From the NCBI RefSeq assembly GCF_005893125.1, contig NZ_VCJS01000026.1, positions 1-64,000 of the forward strand: DNA of 64,000 nucleotides, in the 5' to 3' direction. Below, piece after piece: positions 31,008 through 40,392 of the stretch. This DNA comes from Nonomuraea basaltis (lineage in GTDB: Bacteria > Actinomycetota > Actinomycetes > Streptosporangiales > Streptosporangiaceae). Below the pieces are notes generated by a model. It saw only the letters and a program-made list of their open reading frames with translations. It ran no database searches and was not told where the DNA came from. Made by a program: the position numbers and the translations under genes. Each line of letters begins with the position of its first letter. Position 1 is the stretch's first letter.

Positions 31008-32303
31008 ATGACCGAAGATCCGCGCCGTCGCATCCCGCGTACCGACACCGTCCTGGCCGACCCCCGGGTGGCCCAGGCGGCCAGGGGCGCGGGTCATGCC
31101 GTCGTCAAGGCCGCGGTCGTCGCCGCGCAGCAGCAGGCCAGGGAGGGGAGGATCGCCCCGGAGGAGGTCGTGGCGGCCACCGTGTCCGCACTGAACGCGG
31201 GTCCCCGGCGGGTGATCAACGCCTCCGGCGTCCTCGTCCACACCAATCTGGGCCGCGCCCCGCTCTCGCCGGCCGCCGTCGAGGCGATGGGGGCCGCCGC
31301 CGGGTACACGGACGTCGAATTCGACCTGATGACCGGGGAGCGGGCGCGGCGCGGCCGGGCGGCGCTGGCCGCGCTGGCGGCGGCGGTTCCCGAGGCGGAG
31401 GACGTCCACGTCGTCAACAACAACGCGGCGGCGCTCGTGCTGGCGGCCACCGCGCTGGCGGCCGGGCGGGAGATCGTCGTCAGCCGCGGCGAGATGGTGG
31501 AGATCGGCGACGGCTTCCGCCTCCCCGACCTGCTCGAGTCCACCGGGGCGCGGCTGCGCGAGGTCGGCACCACCAACCGCACCAACGTCCGCGACTACGC
31601 CGGCGCGATCGGCGACGACACGGGGTTCGTCCTCAAGGTCCATCCGTCCAACTTCCGCGTCGAGGGCTTCACCGCCGCCGCCTCGATCGCCGAGCTGAGC
31701 GCGCTGCCGGTGCCCGTGGTGTTCGACGTCGGCTCGGGCCTGCTCTCCCCGGAACCGCTGCTGCCGGAAGAGCCGGACGTGCGTACGGCGCTGCGCTCGG
31801 GCGCCGCTCTGGTCACGGCCAGCGGCGACAAGCTCCTCGGCGGGCCGCAGGCCGGGCTGATCCTGGGCCGCGCCGACCTGGTACACCGGCTACGGCGCCA
31901 TCCTCTGGCCCGCGCCCTCCGCGTCGACAAGCTGACCCTGGCGGCCCTGGAGGCCACGCTCCGCTCGGACCCACCGGTACGGCTCGCCCTCCACGCCGAC
32001 GCCGAACACCTGCATCGCCGCGCCCACCGCCTCGCAGACCTGCTCAAACGCGGCTGGCATCAGGAGGCTGCTCTGGACTGCGGCGTCGTCGGGAGCGTGT
32101 CCGTCGTGGGCGGTGGGGGAGCGCCCGGCTGTGAGCTGCCCAGCGTGGCGCTCTCCCTGCCCGCGCGGCTGGCGCTCCCACTGCGCCTGGGCGACCCCGC
32201 CGTGGTCGGGCGGGTCGCGGGCGGCAGGCTTCTCCTCGACCTGCGTTCCGTACCATCCGATCAGGACGACGAGCTGGTGGAGGCGGTGCTGGCATGTACG
32301 TGA
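31008..32303 (+). CDS. selA: L-seryl-tRNA(Sec) selenium transferase
   Basis: A 431-residue PLP enzyme that converts Ser-tRNA(Sec) to Sec-tRNA(Sec) with selenophosphate. Typical blocks are RVINASGVLVHTNLGRAPLS, VNNNAAALVLAATAL, SRGEMVEIGDGFRLP, REVGTTNRTNVRDY and the PLP-binding SASGDK equivalent TASGDKLLGGPQAG (Lys275). It overlaps selB by ten bases, giving a tight selA-selB pair. Full length and motif set support an active enzyme. Confidence 0.95.
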   Translation: MTEDPRRRIPRTDTVLADPRVAQAARGAGHAVVKAAVVAAQQQAREGRIAPEEVVAATVSALNAGPRRVINASGVLVHTNLGRAPLSPAAVEAMGAAAGYTDVEFDLMTGERARRGRAALAALAAAVPEAEDVHVVNNNAAALVLAATALAAGREIVVSRGEMVEIGDGFRLPDLLESTGARLREVGTTNRTNVRDYAGAIGDDTGFVLKVHPSNFRVEGFTAAASIAELSALPVPVVFDVGSGLLSPEPLLPEEPDVRTALRSGAALVTASGDKLLGGPQAGLILGRADLVHRLRRHPLARALRVDKLTLAALEATLRSDPPVRLALHADAEHLHRRAHRLADLLKRGWHQEAALDCGVVGSVSVVGGGGAPGCELPSVALSLPARLALPLRLGDPAVVGRVAGGRLLLDLRSVPSDQDDELVEAVLACT

Positions 32304-34108
32304 TCGCCACGGCCGGGCACGTCGACCACGGAAAGTCCACGCTGGTCCGCGCGCTCACCGGCATCGAGCCCGACCGGTGGGCCGAGGAGCGCCGCCGCGG
32401 CATGACCATAGACCTCGGCTTCGCGTGGACCACGCTGCCGTCGGGCCGCCGGCTGGCCTTCGTGGACGTGCCCGGGCACGAGCGGTTCGTCACCAACATG
32501 CTGGCCGGGCTCGGCCCGGTGCCCGCCGTGATGTTCGTCCTGGCCGCTGACCAGGGCTGGCAGGCCCAGTCCCAGGAGCACTGGGAGGCGATAGAGGCGC
32601 TCGGCGTGGACCGGGGCCTGCTGGTGGTCACCCGGTGCGACCTCATGGATCCCGCGCTGGCGGTGGAGGAGGCCCGCGAGCGGATCCCCTGGCCCGTGGT
32701 CACGGTGAGCGGCAGCACGGGGGAAGGGCTCGACGACCTCCGCCGCGGGCTCGACCTGCTGATCTCCTCCCTGCCACCGCCCGACCCGCACGCTCCGGTA
32801 CGGCTCTGGATCGACCGCGCTTTCACGATCACGGGTGCGGGCACGGTGGTCACCGGCACGCTCGCCGCCGGCACCCTGCGCGCCGGCGACACACTCGTCC
32901 TGGACGGCGAGCGGGTACGGGTGAAGGCGCTGCAGGTCACGGAGCAATCGGCCGACGAGGTCACGGCCACCGCCCGCGTGGCGGTCAATCTGCGCGGTAT
33001 CGAGCGCGACCGGGCGGTCCGAGGAAAGACGCTGCTCACCCCGGACGCCTGGCTGGAGACCGACGTGGTGGACGTGCGGCTGGACGGCGGACCGGTGCCA
33101 CGCGAGGCCGTCCTGCACATCGGCTCGGCCTCGGTGCCGGCACGCGTCCGCCCCCTGACCCCGCACGCAAGCCCGAGCCCCAGCACGAGCCCGGGCACGG
33201 GCGTGGGCGTGGGTGCGGACACGGCGCGGTTGACGCTGGCGCACCCGCTCCCTCTCCGCATCGGAGACCGGGCCCTGTTGCGCTGCTCGGGACGGCCGAT
33301 CACCAGTGTGCTGGTGCTCGACGTGCGCCCACCGGCACTACGCCGCCGGGGCGCGGCCGCGGGACGCGCGGCGGAGCTGGCGCCGTTCGCCGATGGAGAC
33401 GCCGGGACCCGGATGCCGGACGCCGCCACCGTGCTCGGCTGGCGCGGGGCGGCGCGGCGGTCCGAGCTGGCCGCGATGGGCTGCGATCCCACCGGCCTCG
33501 ACGTGCCCGGGGCCGGTGATTGGGCGGTGGACCCCGGACAATGGACGACGCTGGCCGAGCGGCTCAGGGCGATCGTGGCCGAGCAGCCTGGGATCCCGGT
33601 GGACGCCGCGCGGACCGCCCTCGGCCTGCCGGCGCGCGACCTGCTCGAGGCGCTGGTCAAGAGCTGCCCGCCGCTGCACCTGTCCGACGGGCGGATCGAC
33701 GGCGACGGCGTGCCCGGGGAGGTCGTCGGCGCCGTCGAGCGGCTGCGTGCGGAGCTGGCGGAGACGCCGTACCTGGCGCCCGAGGCGGCCCGGCTGCCCG
33801 AGCTCGGCCTCAGCCGGCGGACGGTGGCGCTGGCCGCACGGGCCGGGATGGTGCTGCGGCTCGCCGACGGCGTCGTGCTGCTGCCGGGGGCCGACACCGA
33901 GGCGGCGCGGATCCTGGCGAAGCTGCCCCAGCCGTTCACGGCGGGAGACGCGCGCGTCGCGCTCGGCACCAACCGGCGGGTCGTGATCCCGCTGCTGGAG
34001 CACCTCGACAGGCTGAGCCTCACCCGCAGGGTCGATGACCGGCTCCGCGTCGTCGTCACGGGCCCCGGCCATGACGGATCAGAAGAGGCGGGTGCCCACC
34101 ATGACTGA
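32294..34108 (+). CDS. selB: Selenocysteine-specific elongation factor SelB
   Basis: A 604-residue SelB that carries Sec-tRNA(Sec) to the ribosome and binds the mRNA SECIS hairpin. GTPase motifs: GHVDHGKST (8-16), the DVPGHERF switch and the VVTRCDL guanine loop. Domains II/III follow, then four C-terminal winged helices (LRAIVAEQPGIPVDAARTAL through DARVALGTNRRVVIPLLEHLD) that recognise RNA. An insert TPHASPSPSTSPGTGVGVGA at about residues 289-308 interrupts domain III and is low complexity. Starts inside selA; the stop overlaps the next ORF. Confidence 0.94.
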   Translation: MYVIATAGHVDHGKSTLVRALTGIEPDRWAEERRRGMTIDLGFAWTTLPSGRRLAFVDVPGHERFVTNMLAGLGPVPAVMFVLAADQGWQAQSQEHWEAIEALGVDRGLLVVTRCDLMDPALAVEEARERIPWPVVTVSGSTGEGLDDLRRGLDLLISSLPPPDPHAPVRLWIDRAFTITGAGTVVTGTLAAGTLRAGDTLVLDGERVRVKALQVTEQSADEVTATARVAVNLRGIERDRAVRGKTLLTPDAWLETDVVDVRLDGGPVPREAVLHIGSASVPARVRPLTPHASPSPSTSPGTGVGVGADTARLTLAHPLPLRIGDRALLRCSGRPITSVLVLDVRPPALRRRGAAAGRAAELAPFADGDAGTRMPDAATVLGWRGAARRSELAAMGCDPTGLDVPGAGDWAVDPGQWTTLAERLRAIVAEQPGIPVDAARTALGLPARDLLEALVKSCPPLHLSDGRIDGDGVPGEVVGAVERLRAELAETPYLAPEAARLPELGLSRRTVALAARAGMVLRLADGVVLLPGADTEAARILAKLPQPFTAGDARVALGTNRRVVIPLLEHLDRLSLTRRVDDRLRVVVTGPGHDGSEEAGAHHD

Positions 34109-34640
34109 CCTGATCGAGCGGGTGAAGGTCGGAGTCGTTCTGCCCCGGCCGCAGGCGGACCCCGGGGAGTGGTTGTCGGACGCGGTGGCGTTCGAGGCGG
34201 CCGGGGCCGACGCCCTGTGGGTGGAGCACGGCGCGGCGCCGTCGCTCGACCCGCTCACCCTGGCCGCCGCCCTCGCCGCGATGACGTACCGATCGCTCCT
34301 GGCCGTGGCCGTGCCCCAGACGCCCGCGCCCCAGGCGCTGGCGACGGTGGAGCAGCTGAGCCGCGGCCGGCTCGTCCTCATCGAGGACGGCCCCCGGCCC
34401 GGCGGCGTGCGGACGGTGGTGCGGCTCGCGGGCGGCGGGACGTACGAGGAGGCCGGGGCAGGGCGGTGGACGCCGGTCGCCGTGCCGCTCGGGCGGCCCG
34501 CCTGGCGCGAGGCGCTGCGCCTGGCGGCCGAACACGGCGACCACGGCGTCCTCGTGCCGGCCGACCCGAGACTGCTCGACCTCCTGCGGAACCCCGACGA
34601 CCCGGGCGGCCGCCACGACCTTCAGCTCGCACAGGGCTAG
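34101..34640 (+). CDS. Short luciferase-like monooxygenase-related protein
   Basis: A 179-residue protein from the ATG at 34101, overlapping the selB stop (another in-frame ATG is at 34071). The start RVKVGVVLPRPQADPGEWLS, DAVAFEAAGADALWVEHG and AAMTYRSLLAVAVPQTP, followed by ALATVEQLSRGRLVLIEDG, resemble the first half of flavin- or F420-dependent luciferase-like enzymes. The usual second half (about 150 residues) is missing and the tail LRLAAEHGDHGVLVPAD is only partly like it. Conserved position between selB and a selenoprotein formate dehydrogenase suggests a link to selenium or formate metabolism, but none can be named. Confidence 0.65.
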   Translation: MTDLIERVKVGVVLPRPQADPGEWLSDAVAFEAAGADALWVEHGAAPSLDPLTLAAALAAMTYRSLLAVAVPQTPAPQALATVEQLSRGRLVLIEDGPRPGGVRTVVRLAGGGTYEEAGAGRWTPVAVPLGRPAWREALRLAAEHGDHGVLVPADPRLLDLLRNPDDPGGRHDLQLAQG

Positions 34641-34705
34641 ACGGACATCCGGCCGGGTCATACGGTGAAAAAACGAACGGAAATAACCCGTAAGGGAGTC
34701 CGGTC

Positions 34706-37700
34706 ATGGAGGTCAGCCGACGGCAGTTCCTGAGCATCGGCCCGGCAGGGGTGCTCGGAGGCTCGGCTCTGGGGTTCGACCTGACCGAGTCGATCAGGGT
34801 CAAGCAGCGGCTGCGCATCGAAGGGGCCACGCTTTCCCACTCGGTGTGCCCGTACTGCGCGGTCGGGTGCTCGCTCATCGCCCACACCAAGAAGGCCGCG
34901 AACGGCAAGACGGAGCTGCTGCAGATCGAGGGCGACCCGGACAGCCCGGTCAACGAGGGCACGCTCTGCCCGAAGGGCGCGACGTCGCTGCAGCTGGCGG
35001 TCTCGCGCCGGCGGGTGCCGCACCCGCTCTACCGCGCGCCGGGAGCGAGCGAGTGGAAACAGGTCTCCTGGGAGTTCGCGCTCGACCGGCTCGCCAGGAA
35101 CATCAAGGCCTCGCGCGACGCCACGTTCGTCACCCAGGACGCCGACGGCAACGTCGTCAACCGCTGCGAGGGCATCGCCTTCGCGGGCGGGGCGGCGTTC
35201 AGCTCTGAAGAGGGATATCTCGCCACGAAGCTGATGAGGGGGTTGGGCCTGGTTCACCTCGAACAACAGGCCCGTGTTTGACACGGTCCCACGGTGGTCA
35301 GTTTGGCTGCCACGTTCGGCCGAGGGGCCATGACCAACCATTGGCGTGACATCAGGCATGCCGACCTGATCCTCGTCAACGGCGCCAACCCGGCCGAGGC
35401 CCATCCGGTGGGCTTCCGCTGGCTCATGCGGGCCAAGCTCGACCGGGGCGCGAAGATCATCCACGCGGATCCGCGGTTCACGCGGACCTCGGCGGTGGCC
35501 GACACGTACGTCCGGATCCGCACGGGGTCGGATGTCGCCTACTTCGGCGGGCTCATCAACTACGTCCTGCAAAATCGCCTTCATCACGATGAGTACGTCC
35601 GGTGGGCGACCAACGCCGGCTTCGTGATCAAGGACGGGTACGCCTTCAAGGACGGCATGTTCAACGGCTACGACCAGGAGCAGGGCGTCTACAACACCAA
35701 GCTGTGGGCGTACGAGACCGACGACGAGGGCCACGCCAAGATAGACCTCGACCACCCGCGCTCCGTGCTCAACCTGATGCGCGCCCACTACCAGCGCTAC
35801 GACCCCGACACGGTCGCCCGCATCACCGGCATACCGCGCGACCAGTTCCTCCAGGTCGCCAGGCAGGTCGGCGAGATGGGCCGGCCGGACAAGGTCATGA
35901 CCATCGTGTACGCCGTCGGCCTCACCCACCACACCACCGGCGTGCAGCTCATCCGCTCGGGCGCCATCCTGCAACTGCTGCTCGGCAACATGGGCCGCCC
36001 CGGCGGCGGCATGAACGCCGAGCGCGGCCACGCCAACATCCAGGGCAACACCGACCACGCCATCTCCTGGGACATCCTGCCCGGCTACCTGCGCATCCCG
36101 GCCCCCGGGCAGAAGGACATCAAGGCGTACCTGGACGAGAGCGCCAGCATCAAGCAGCACCCCAGGGCGGTGAACTTCTTCGGCGAGAACTACCGCCGCT
36201 ACCTGGTCAGCCTGCTCAAGGCCTGGTACGGCGACGCCGCCACCAAGGACAACGAGTTCGCCTTCGACCACCTGCCCAAGCCCGCCGCCAACGCCTCCTG
36301 GATCTCGATCTTCGACCAGGCGCTGAGGGGCAAGATGCAGGGCGTCATGCTGTCCGGAATGACCGCGACCAGCATCGGCCCCGACTCCAACCAGGTCCTC
36401 CAGGCGCTGTCGAACCTCAAGTGGCTGTGCGTGATGGACCCGTTCGCCACCACCAGCTCCGAGTTCTGGCAGGCGCCCGGCATGGATCCGGCGAAGATCC
36501 AGACCGAGGTGTTCATGCTCCCGGCCACCCACTGGATCGAGAAGGACGGCTCGTTCACCAACAGCGGCCGCTGGGCGCAGTGGAAGGACCAGGTGCTGCC
36601 GCCGGAGGGCGAGGCCAGGCACGACCACTGGATCCTGTCCGAGCTGTTCCTGCGGGTCAGAGACCTGTACGAGGCCCAGGGCGGGAAGTTCCCCGACCCG
36701 GTGCTGAAGCTGGCGCTGCCGTACCGGAACCCGCGCAAGCCCGAGCTGGACGAGATCGCGCAGGAGATCAACGGCCGCGACCTGCGGACCGGCAAGCGCC
36801 TGGCCACCTTCGTCGACCTCAACGACGACGGCACCACCAGCGCCGGCGACTGGATCTACACCGGCCACTACCCGGAGGAGGGCAACCTGACCAGGCGGCG
36901 CGACGGCGTCCAGGACCCCGCCAAGAACGACCCCACCGGCATGGGGTTCTATCCGAACTGGGCGTGGAGCTGGCCGGCCAACCGCCGGGTCCTCTACAAC
37001 AGGGCCTCCGCCGACGAGAACGGCCGGCCGTGGGACCCGGAACGGCCCGGCATCGCCTGGGAGAACGGCGAGTGGGTGGGCGACGTGCCCGACTACCCGC
37101 CGACGACCGGCCCGGGGAAGGACGCGCCTCTGCCGTTCATCATGACCGGCGAGGGCGTGGGCCGGCTGTTCAGCAACGCCGTGGCGGACGGGCCGTTCCC
37201 TGAGCACTACGAGCCCATCGAGTCGCCGATCGCCAACCCGCTGCACCCGCAGGTGTCCGCGACGCCGGTGGCCTTCCGGTACGACGAGCGCGCCGGGCGG
37301 CCGAACCGGTTCGGCACCGTGGCCGACTACCCGTACGTCGCGACCTCGTACCGGCTCACCGAGCACGAGCACTACGTCACCCAGAACGTCGAGCACCTGG
37401 TGCAGCTGCAGCCGGAGGCGTTCGTCGAGGTGCCGGCCGCGCTGGCCCGCGAGAAGGGCATCGAGACCGGCGACCGCGTACGCGTGTCGTCCCGGCGCGG
37501 CAAGCTCGAGGTGCGGGCGGTGGTGACCAAACGCCTCGGGCCGCTCGACATCGACGGGCGCACGGTGTACCAGATCGGCATCCCCATCCACTGGGGGTTC
37601 GTGGGCATCAACACCGGGCAGCACTGGCTGGCCAACGCCCTCACCCCGTTCGTCGGGGACGCCAGCGCGCGAACGCCGGAGTACAAGGCGTTCCTGGTCA

Positions 37701-37717
37701 ACATCGAGAAGATCTGA
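34706..37717 (+). CDS. fdnG: Selenocysteine-containing formate dehydrogenase catalytic subunit (TGA = Sec192)
   Basis: One 1003-residue reading frame interrupted only by TGA at 35279-35281, which encodes selenocysteine (residue 192) in LEQQARV-Sec-HGPTVVS. It is a membrane-bound formate dehydrogenase (FdnG/FdoG type), oxidising formate to CO2 at a molybdenum or tungsten bis-pterin centre liganded by the Sec. N-terminal twin-arginine signal SRRQFLSIG indicates export in folded form. [4Fe-4S] cysteines: Cys48, 51, 55 (CPYCAVGC) and Cys88. Downstream blocks MTNHWRDIRHADLILVNGANP, LLGNMGRPGGGMNAERGHANIQG and the C-terminal aspartate-decarboxylase-like domain (RVRVSSRRGKLEVRAVVT) are intact. It heads fdnG-fdhE-fdnH-nrfD and follows the sel genes. 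Confidence 0.95.
35294..35313 (+). promoter_or_regulatory. Candidate SECIS hairpin in the fdnG mRNA
   Basis: Twelve bases after the TGA the sequence GTGG-T-CAG-TTTGG-CTG-CCAC folds into a 7-bp stem with one bulged U and a small G-containing loop. This matches the bacterial SECIS layout (bulged U, 11 or so bases from the UGA) recognised by SelB in E. coli fdhF. The spacing and bulge are seen directly; recognition is inferred. Confidence 0.7.
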
Positions 37718-38538
37718 TGTTCGCCAGGAACCGGGCGCGGGCCGGGGAGCTGCGGGAGCGGTATCCGCACGCGGCCGAGGTGCTCCGGCTGTACATGGCC
37801 TTGGCGGAGGTGTGGGAGTCGGTCGGCGACCGGGTGCCGCCCGGCGGGCCGGTCGAATGGGCACAGGCCCACGTGCTGCCCCGCGTGGTCGAGGCCACCG
37901 CCCGGCACGGCCCTCCGCTCCTGGCCGCGGCGGTGGACACGGCCGCCCGCAACGGCTTCCTCGACGCGGCCGCCGCAAGTGGGGGCCTGCTGGGCGCCTG
38001 GCTCGCGGACGAGGAGCTCACGCCCATCGAGCGCTACCTCGCCCGCGCCACCATGCGCGTCGTCCCCCTCCACGACACGCGCGACCCGCCGCGCGAGACC
38101 ACGTCCGAGAAGCGGCCGCCGGGCGCGACGCCGGGGCGCTGCCCCGCGTGCGGCGGCCCGCCGCAGCTCAGCTACCGCACGCCCAGCGACGACCCCCTGG
38201 TCAGCGGCCGCCGCATGCTGGAATGCGCCAAATGCGGCAACCAGTGGAACTTCTCCGCCACCACCTGCCCCGGCTGCGGCGAGCCGGGCAGGCGCACCCT
38301 CTACGCCGAGCCCCGGGCCGGCCCGCAGGTGGGCCGCGCCGCCGCCGACGCCGCCGCCCTGTTCCCGCACCTGCGCGCCGAGGCCTGCCAGACGTGCCAC
38401 CGCTACCTGATCGACGTGGACCTGGGCCGCGACCCGAGGGCGGTGCCGCAGGTCGACGAGCTGGCCGCGGTGCCCATCGACCTGCACATGGCCGACCAGG
38501 GCTACACCAAGATCACGCCCAACCTGATGGGGTTCTGA
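37717..38538 (+). CDS. fdhE: Formate dehydrogenase accessory protein FdhE
   Basis: A 273-residue FdhE-like protein, needed for maturation of respiratory formate dehydrogenases. An N-terminal helical part (residues 1-115) is followed by a rubredoxin-like zinc/iron region: four pairs CPACG, CAKCG, CPGCG and CQTCH, with RYLIDVDLGRDPRAVPQVDELAAV typical of the family. Start overlaps the fdnG stop by one base (TGATG), so it is coupled. Its placement between catalytic and Fe-S subunit genes is normal for actinobacterial loci. Confidence 0.85.
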   Translation: MFARNRARAGELRERYPHAAEVLRLYMALAEVWESVGDRVPPGGPVEWAQAHVLPRVVEATARHGPPLLAAAVDTAARNGFLDAAAASGGLLGAWLADEELTPIERYLARATMRVVPLHDTRDPPRETTSEKRPPGATPGRCPACGGPPQLSYRTPSDDPLVSGRRMLECAKCGNQWNFSATTCPGCGEPGRRTLYAEPRAGPQVGRAAADAAALFPHLRAEACQTCHRYLIDVDLGRDPRAVPQVDELAAVPIDLHMADQGYTKITPNLMGF

Positions 38539-38539
38539 G

Positions 38540-39355
38540 ATGCCGCACATCACACCTGGCCAGGCGTACGGGTTCTTCACCGACACCAGCGTGTGCATCG
38601 GCTGCAAGGCCTGCGAGGTGGCCTGCAAACAGTGGAACCAGCTCGAGGGCAACGAGCCGTCGTTCCTGGACGGCTTCGACAACACCGGCAGGCTGGACGC
38701 CGAGAACTGGCGGCACGTGCAGTTCCACGACGACGTGCCCGACGAGAGTGTCACCGCGGGCAACGGCAAGGCGTGGCTGCTGATGTCGGACGTCTGCAAG
38801 CACTGCAAAGAGGCCAGCTGCATGGAGGTCTGCCCGACGAACGCGATCATCCGTACCGAGTTCGACAGCGTCTTCATCCAGCCCGACGTCTGCAACGGCT
38901 GCCGCAACTGCATCGCGGCCTGCCCGTACGACGTGATCGGCGCCAGCCACGTGAACGGCATCGCGCAGAAGTGCACGCTCTGCTACGACCGCCTGCAGAA
39001 CGACATGACGCCCGCCTGCGCCAAGGCCTGCCCCACCGAGTCGATCAAGTTCGGCCCGGTCTCGGAGCTGCGCGAGACGGCTGCCAAACGCCTGGAGACC
39101 CTGCACGCCCAGGGCGTCACCGAGGCCAACCTGTACGGCCACGACGAGAAGGTGTACGGCGGCCTGAACGCGTTCTTCCTGCTCATGGACCGGCCGGAGA
39201 AGTACGGCCTGCCGGACGAGCGCAACGCCGTCCTGCCCAGCCGCAACAACGCAGGCGGCTATCTGACCGCCGCGGTCACCGCCGTGCTGGGCGTGCTCGG
39301 CGGCCTGATCGCGCTGGGCCGCCGCAAGGAGAAGGTGGAGGCCGAGGATGGGTGA
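38540..39355 (+). CDS. fdnH: Formate dehydrogenase iron-sulfur (beta) subunit
   Basis: A 271-residue electron-transfer subunit with four cysteine clusters: CIGCKACEVAC (19-29), CKHCKEASCMEVC, CNGCRNCIAAC and CTLCYDRLQ...CAKAC, binding four [4Fe-4S] centres. The C-terminus carries a single membrane helix (about 241-260, VTAVLGVLGGLIAL) as in FdnH, so it anchors to the membrane. It passes electrons from the selenoprotein to the membrane quinone-reducing subunit. It overlaps nrfD by eight bases. Confidence 0.93.
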   Translation: MPHITPGQAYGFFTDTSVCIGCKACEVACKQWNQLEGNEPSFLDGFDNTGRLDAENWRHVQFHDDVPDESVTAGNGKAWLLMSDVCKHCKEASCMEVCPTNAIIRTEFDSVFIQPDVCNGCRNCIAACPYDVIGASHVNGIAQKCTLCYDRLQNDMTPACAKACPTESIKFGPVSELRETAAKRLETLHAQGVTEANLYGHDEKVYGGLNAFFLLMDRPEKYGLPDERNAVLPSRNNAGGYLTAAVTAVLGVLGGLIALGRRKEKVEAEDG

Positions 39356-40250
39356 CGTCCAGCACTTCGCCGGCCCGCCGGACTGGCTGTGGTACATCCT
39401 GGCCTACTTCTTCCTCGCGGGTCTGTCCGGCGGCTCGTACGTGCTCGCCACCCTGCTCAGGCTGCGCGGCGCCCCCGGCGACGAGCCGATGGCGAGGATC
39501 GGCTACTACATCGCCTTCCCGCCGATGTTCATCGCCCCGCTCCTGCTGGCCCTCGACCTCGGCCAGCCGCTGCGCTTCTGGCACATGATGTGGAACACCA
39601 CCCCCGGCCAGCCCGGGCTGAACTTCAAGTACTGGTCACCGATGTCGATCGGCTCCTGGGCGCTGGTCGTCTTCGGCGCGATCACCACGGTCTCCTTCGC
39701 CGCGGCGCTCGTCCGGGACGGCAAGCTCCGACTCCCGCTCGTGACGTGGCTCGACAGCCGCCCGTTCAACGTCTTCGGATCGCTGTTCGGCCTGTTCATC
39801 GCGGGCTACACGGGCGTGCTGCTGTCGGTGTCGAACCAGCCGGTGTGGAGCGACACGTGGGCGCTCGGCGGCCTCTTCCTCGCCTCCGGCCTGGCCGGCT
39901 CGGCCGCGCTGATGCTGCTGCTGGTCCGCTTCCGCCCGGAGGCGCGGCCCAGCGCCGGGATGTTGTCGGTCTCCGAGCGGCTGTACGCCCTGCTGGAGCT
40001 GGCGCTGATCGTGGTGTTCGCGGTGACGTTGTTCGCGGCGGGCACGCAGGGCCGGGTGTTCGGCCTGCCCTGGCTCGTGCTGTGGCTCGTGGTCCTCGCG
40101 GGGCTGATCCCCGGCCTCTACGGGCTGGCCACCGAGCGGCTGTCCGCGGACGGCACGGCGGCCCTCCGCCATTCGCTGACGGTGCCGCTGCTGGTGTTGG
40201 CCGGCGTGCTGGCCCTGCGCGCCGTCGTGATCTTCAGCATCCAGGTGTGA
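39348..40250 (+). CDS. nrfD: NrfD/PsrC-family membrane subunit of formate dehydrogenase
   Basis: A 300-residue polytopic protein with about eight hydrophobic helices. WLWYILAYFFLAGLSGGSYVL, the family start, and PLLLALDLGQPLRFWHMMWN, with a conserved aspartate and histidine, mark the NrfD/PsrC family, which reduces menaquinone without haem. It replaces the cytochrome b subunit of E. coli FDH-N, so electrons from formate likely enter the menaquinone pool here. Confidence 0.9.
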   Translation: MGDVQHFAGPPDWLWYILAYFFLAGLSGGSYVLATLLRLRGAPGDEPMARIGYYIAFPPMFIAPLLLALDLGQPLRFWHMMWNTTPGQPGLNFKYWSPMSIGSWALVVFGAITTVSFAAALVRDGKLRLPLVTWLDSRPFNVFGSLFGLFIAGYTGVLLSVSNQPVWSDTWALGGLFLASGLAGSAALMLLLVRFRPEARPSAGMLSVSERLYALLELALIVVFAVTLFAAGTQGRVFGLPWLVLWLVVLAGLIPGLYGLATERLSADGTAALRHSLTVPLLVLAGVLALRAVVIFSIQV

Positions 40251-40392
40251 AATCGCCTATCTGAGGTGCCGTTCTGGTCTGGACGTCAGTTCGGGCTTTC
40301 CAACTTCGCCCTCCCGTTCATAAGCGTTTTGACCCCGAAGGCGATCATGATCCGGTACGCTCCACACCGCCGACCGTGGAGGAGCACCCACG
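40251..40392. other. Intergenic gap after the formate dehydrogenase operon
   Basis: Only promoter-like sequence is seen: TTGACC at 40329-40334, but no -10 at the right distance, and a GGAGGAG ribosome-binding site before the lipoprotein start at 40393. No convincing riboswitch fold was recognised. Confidence 0.4.

Noticed and set aside
35279..35281. TGA as a nonsense mutation making fdnG a pseudogene
   Set aside because: The context is the exact selenocysteine site, sel genes are adjacent, and a SECIS-like hairpin follows.
34658..37978. A 1106-codon open frame on the minus strand opposite the formate dehydrogenase
   Set aside because: It mirrors the high-GC third positions of fdnG; its translation is Arg/Val/Gly/His-biased with no domain, while the plus strand carries a complete known enzyme.
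40251..40392. A thiamine-pyrophosphate riboswitch upstream of the NMT1-like lipoprotein
   Set aside because: Short CTGAGG and GATCATGATC matches are present but the conserved helices and spacing of the TPP aptamer are not.
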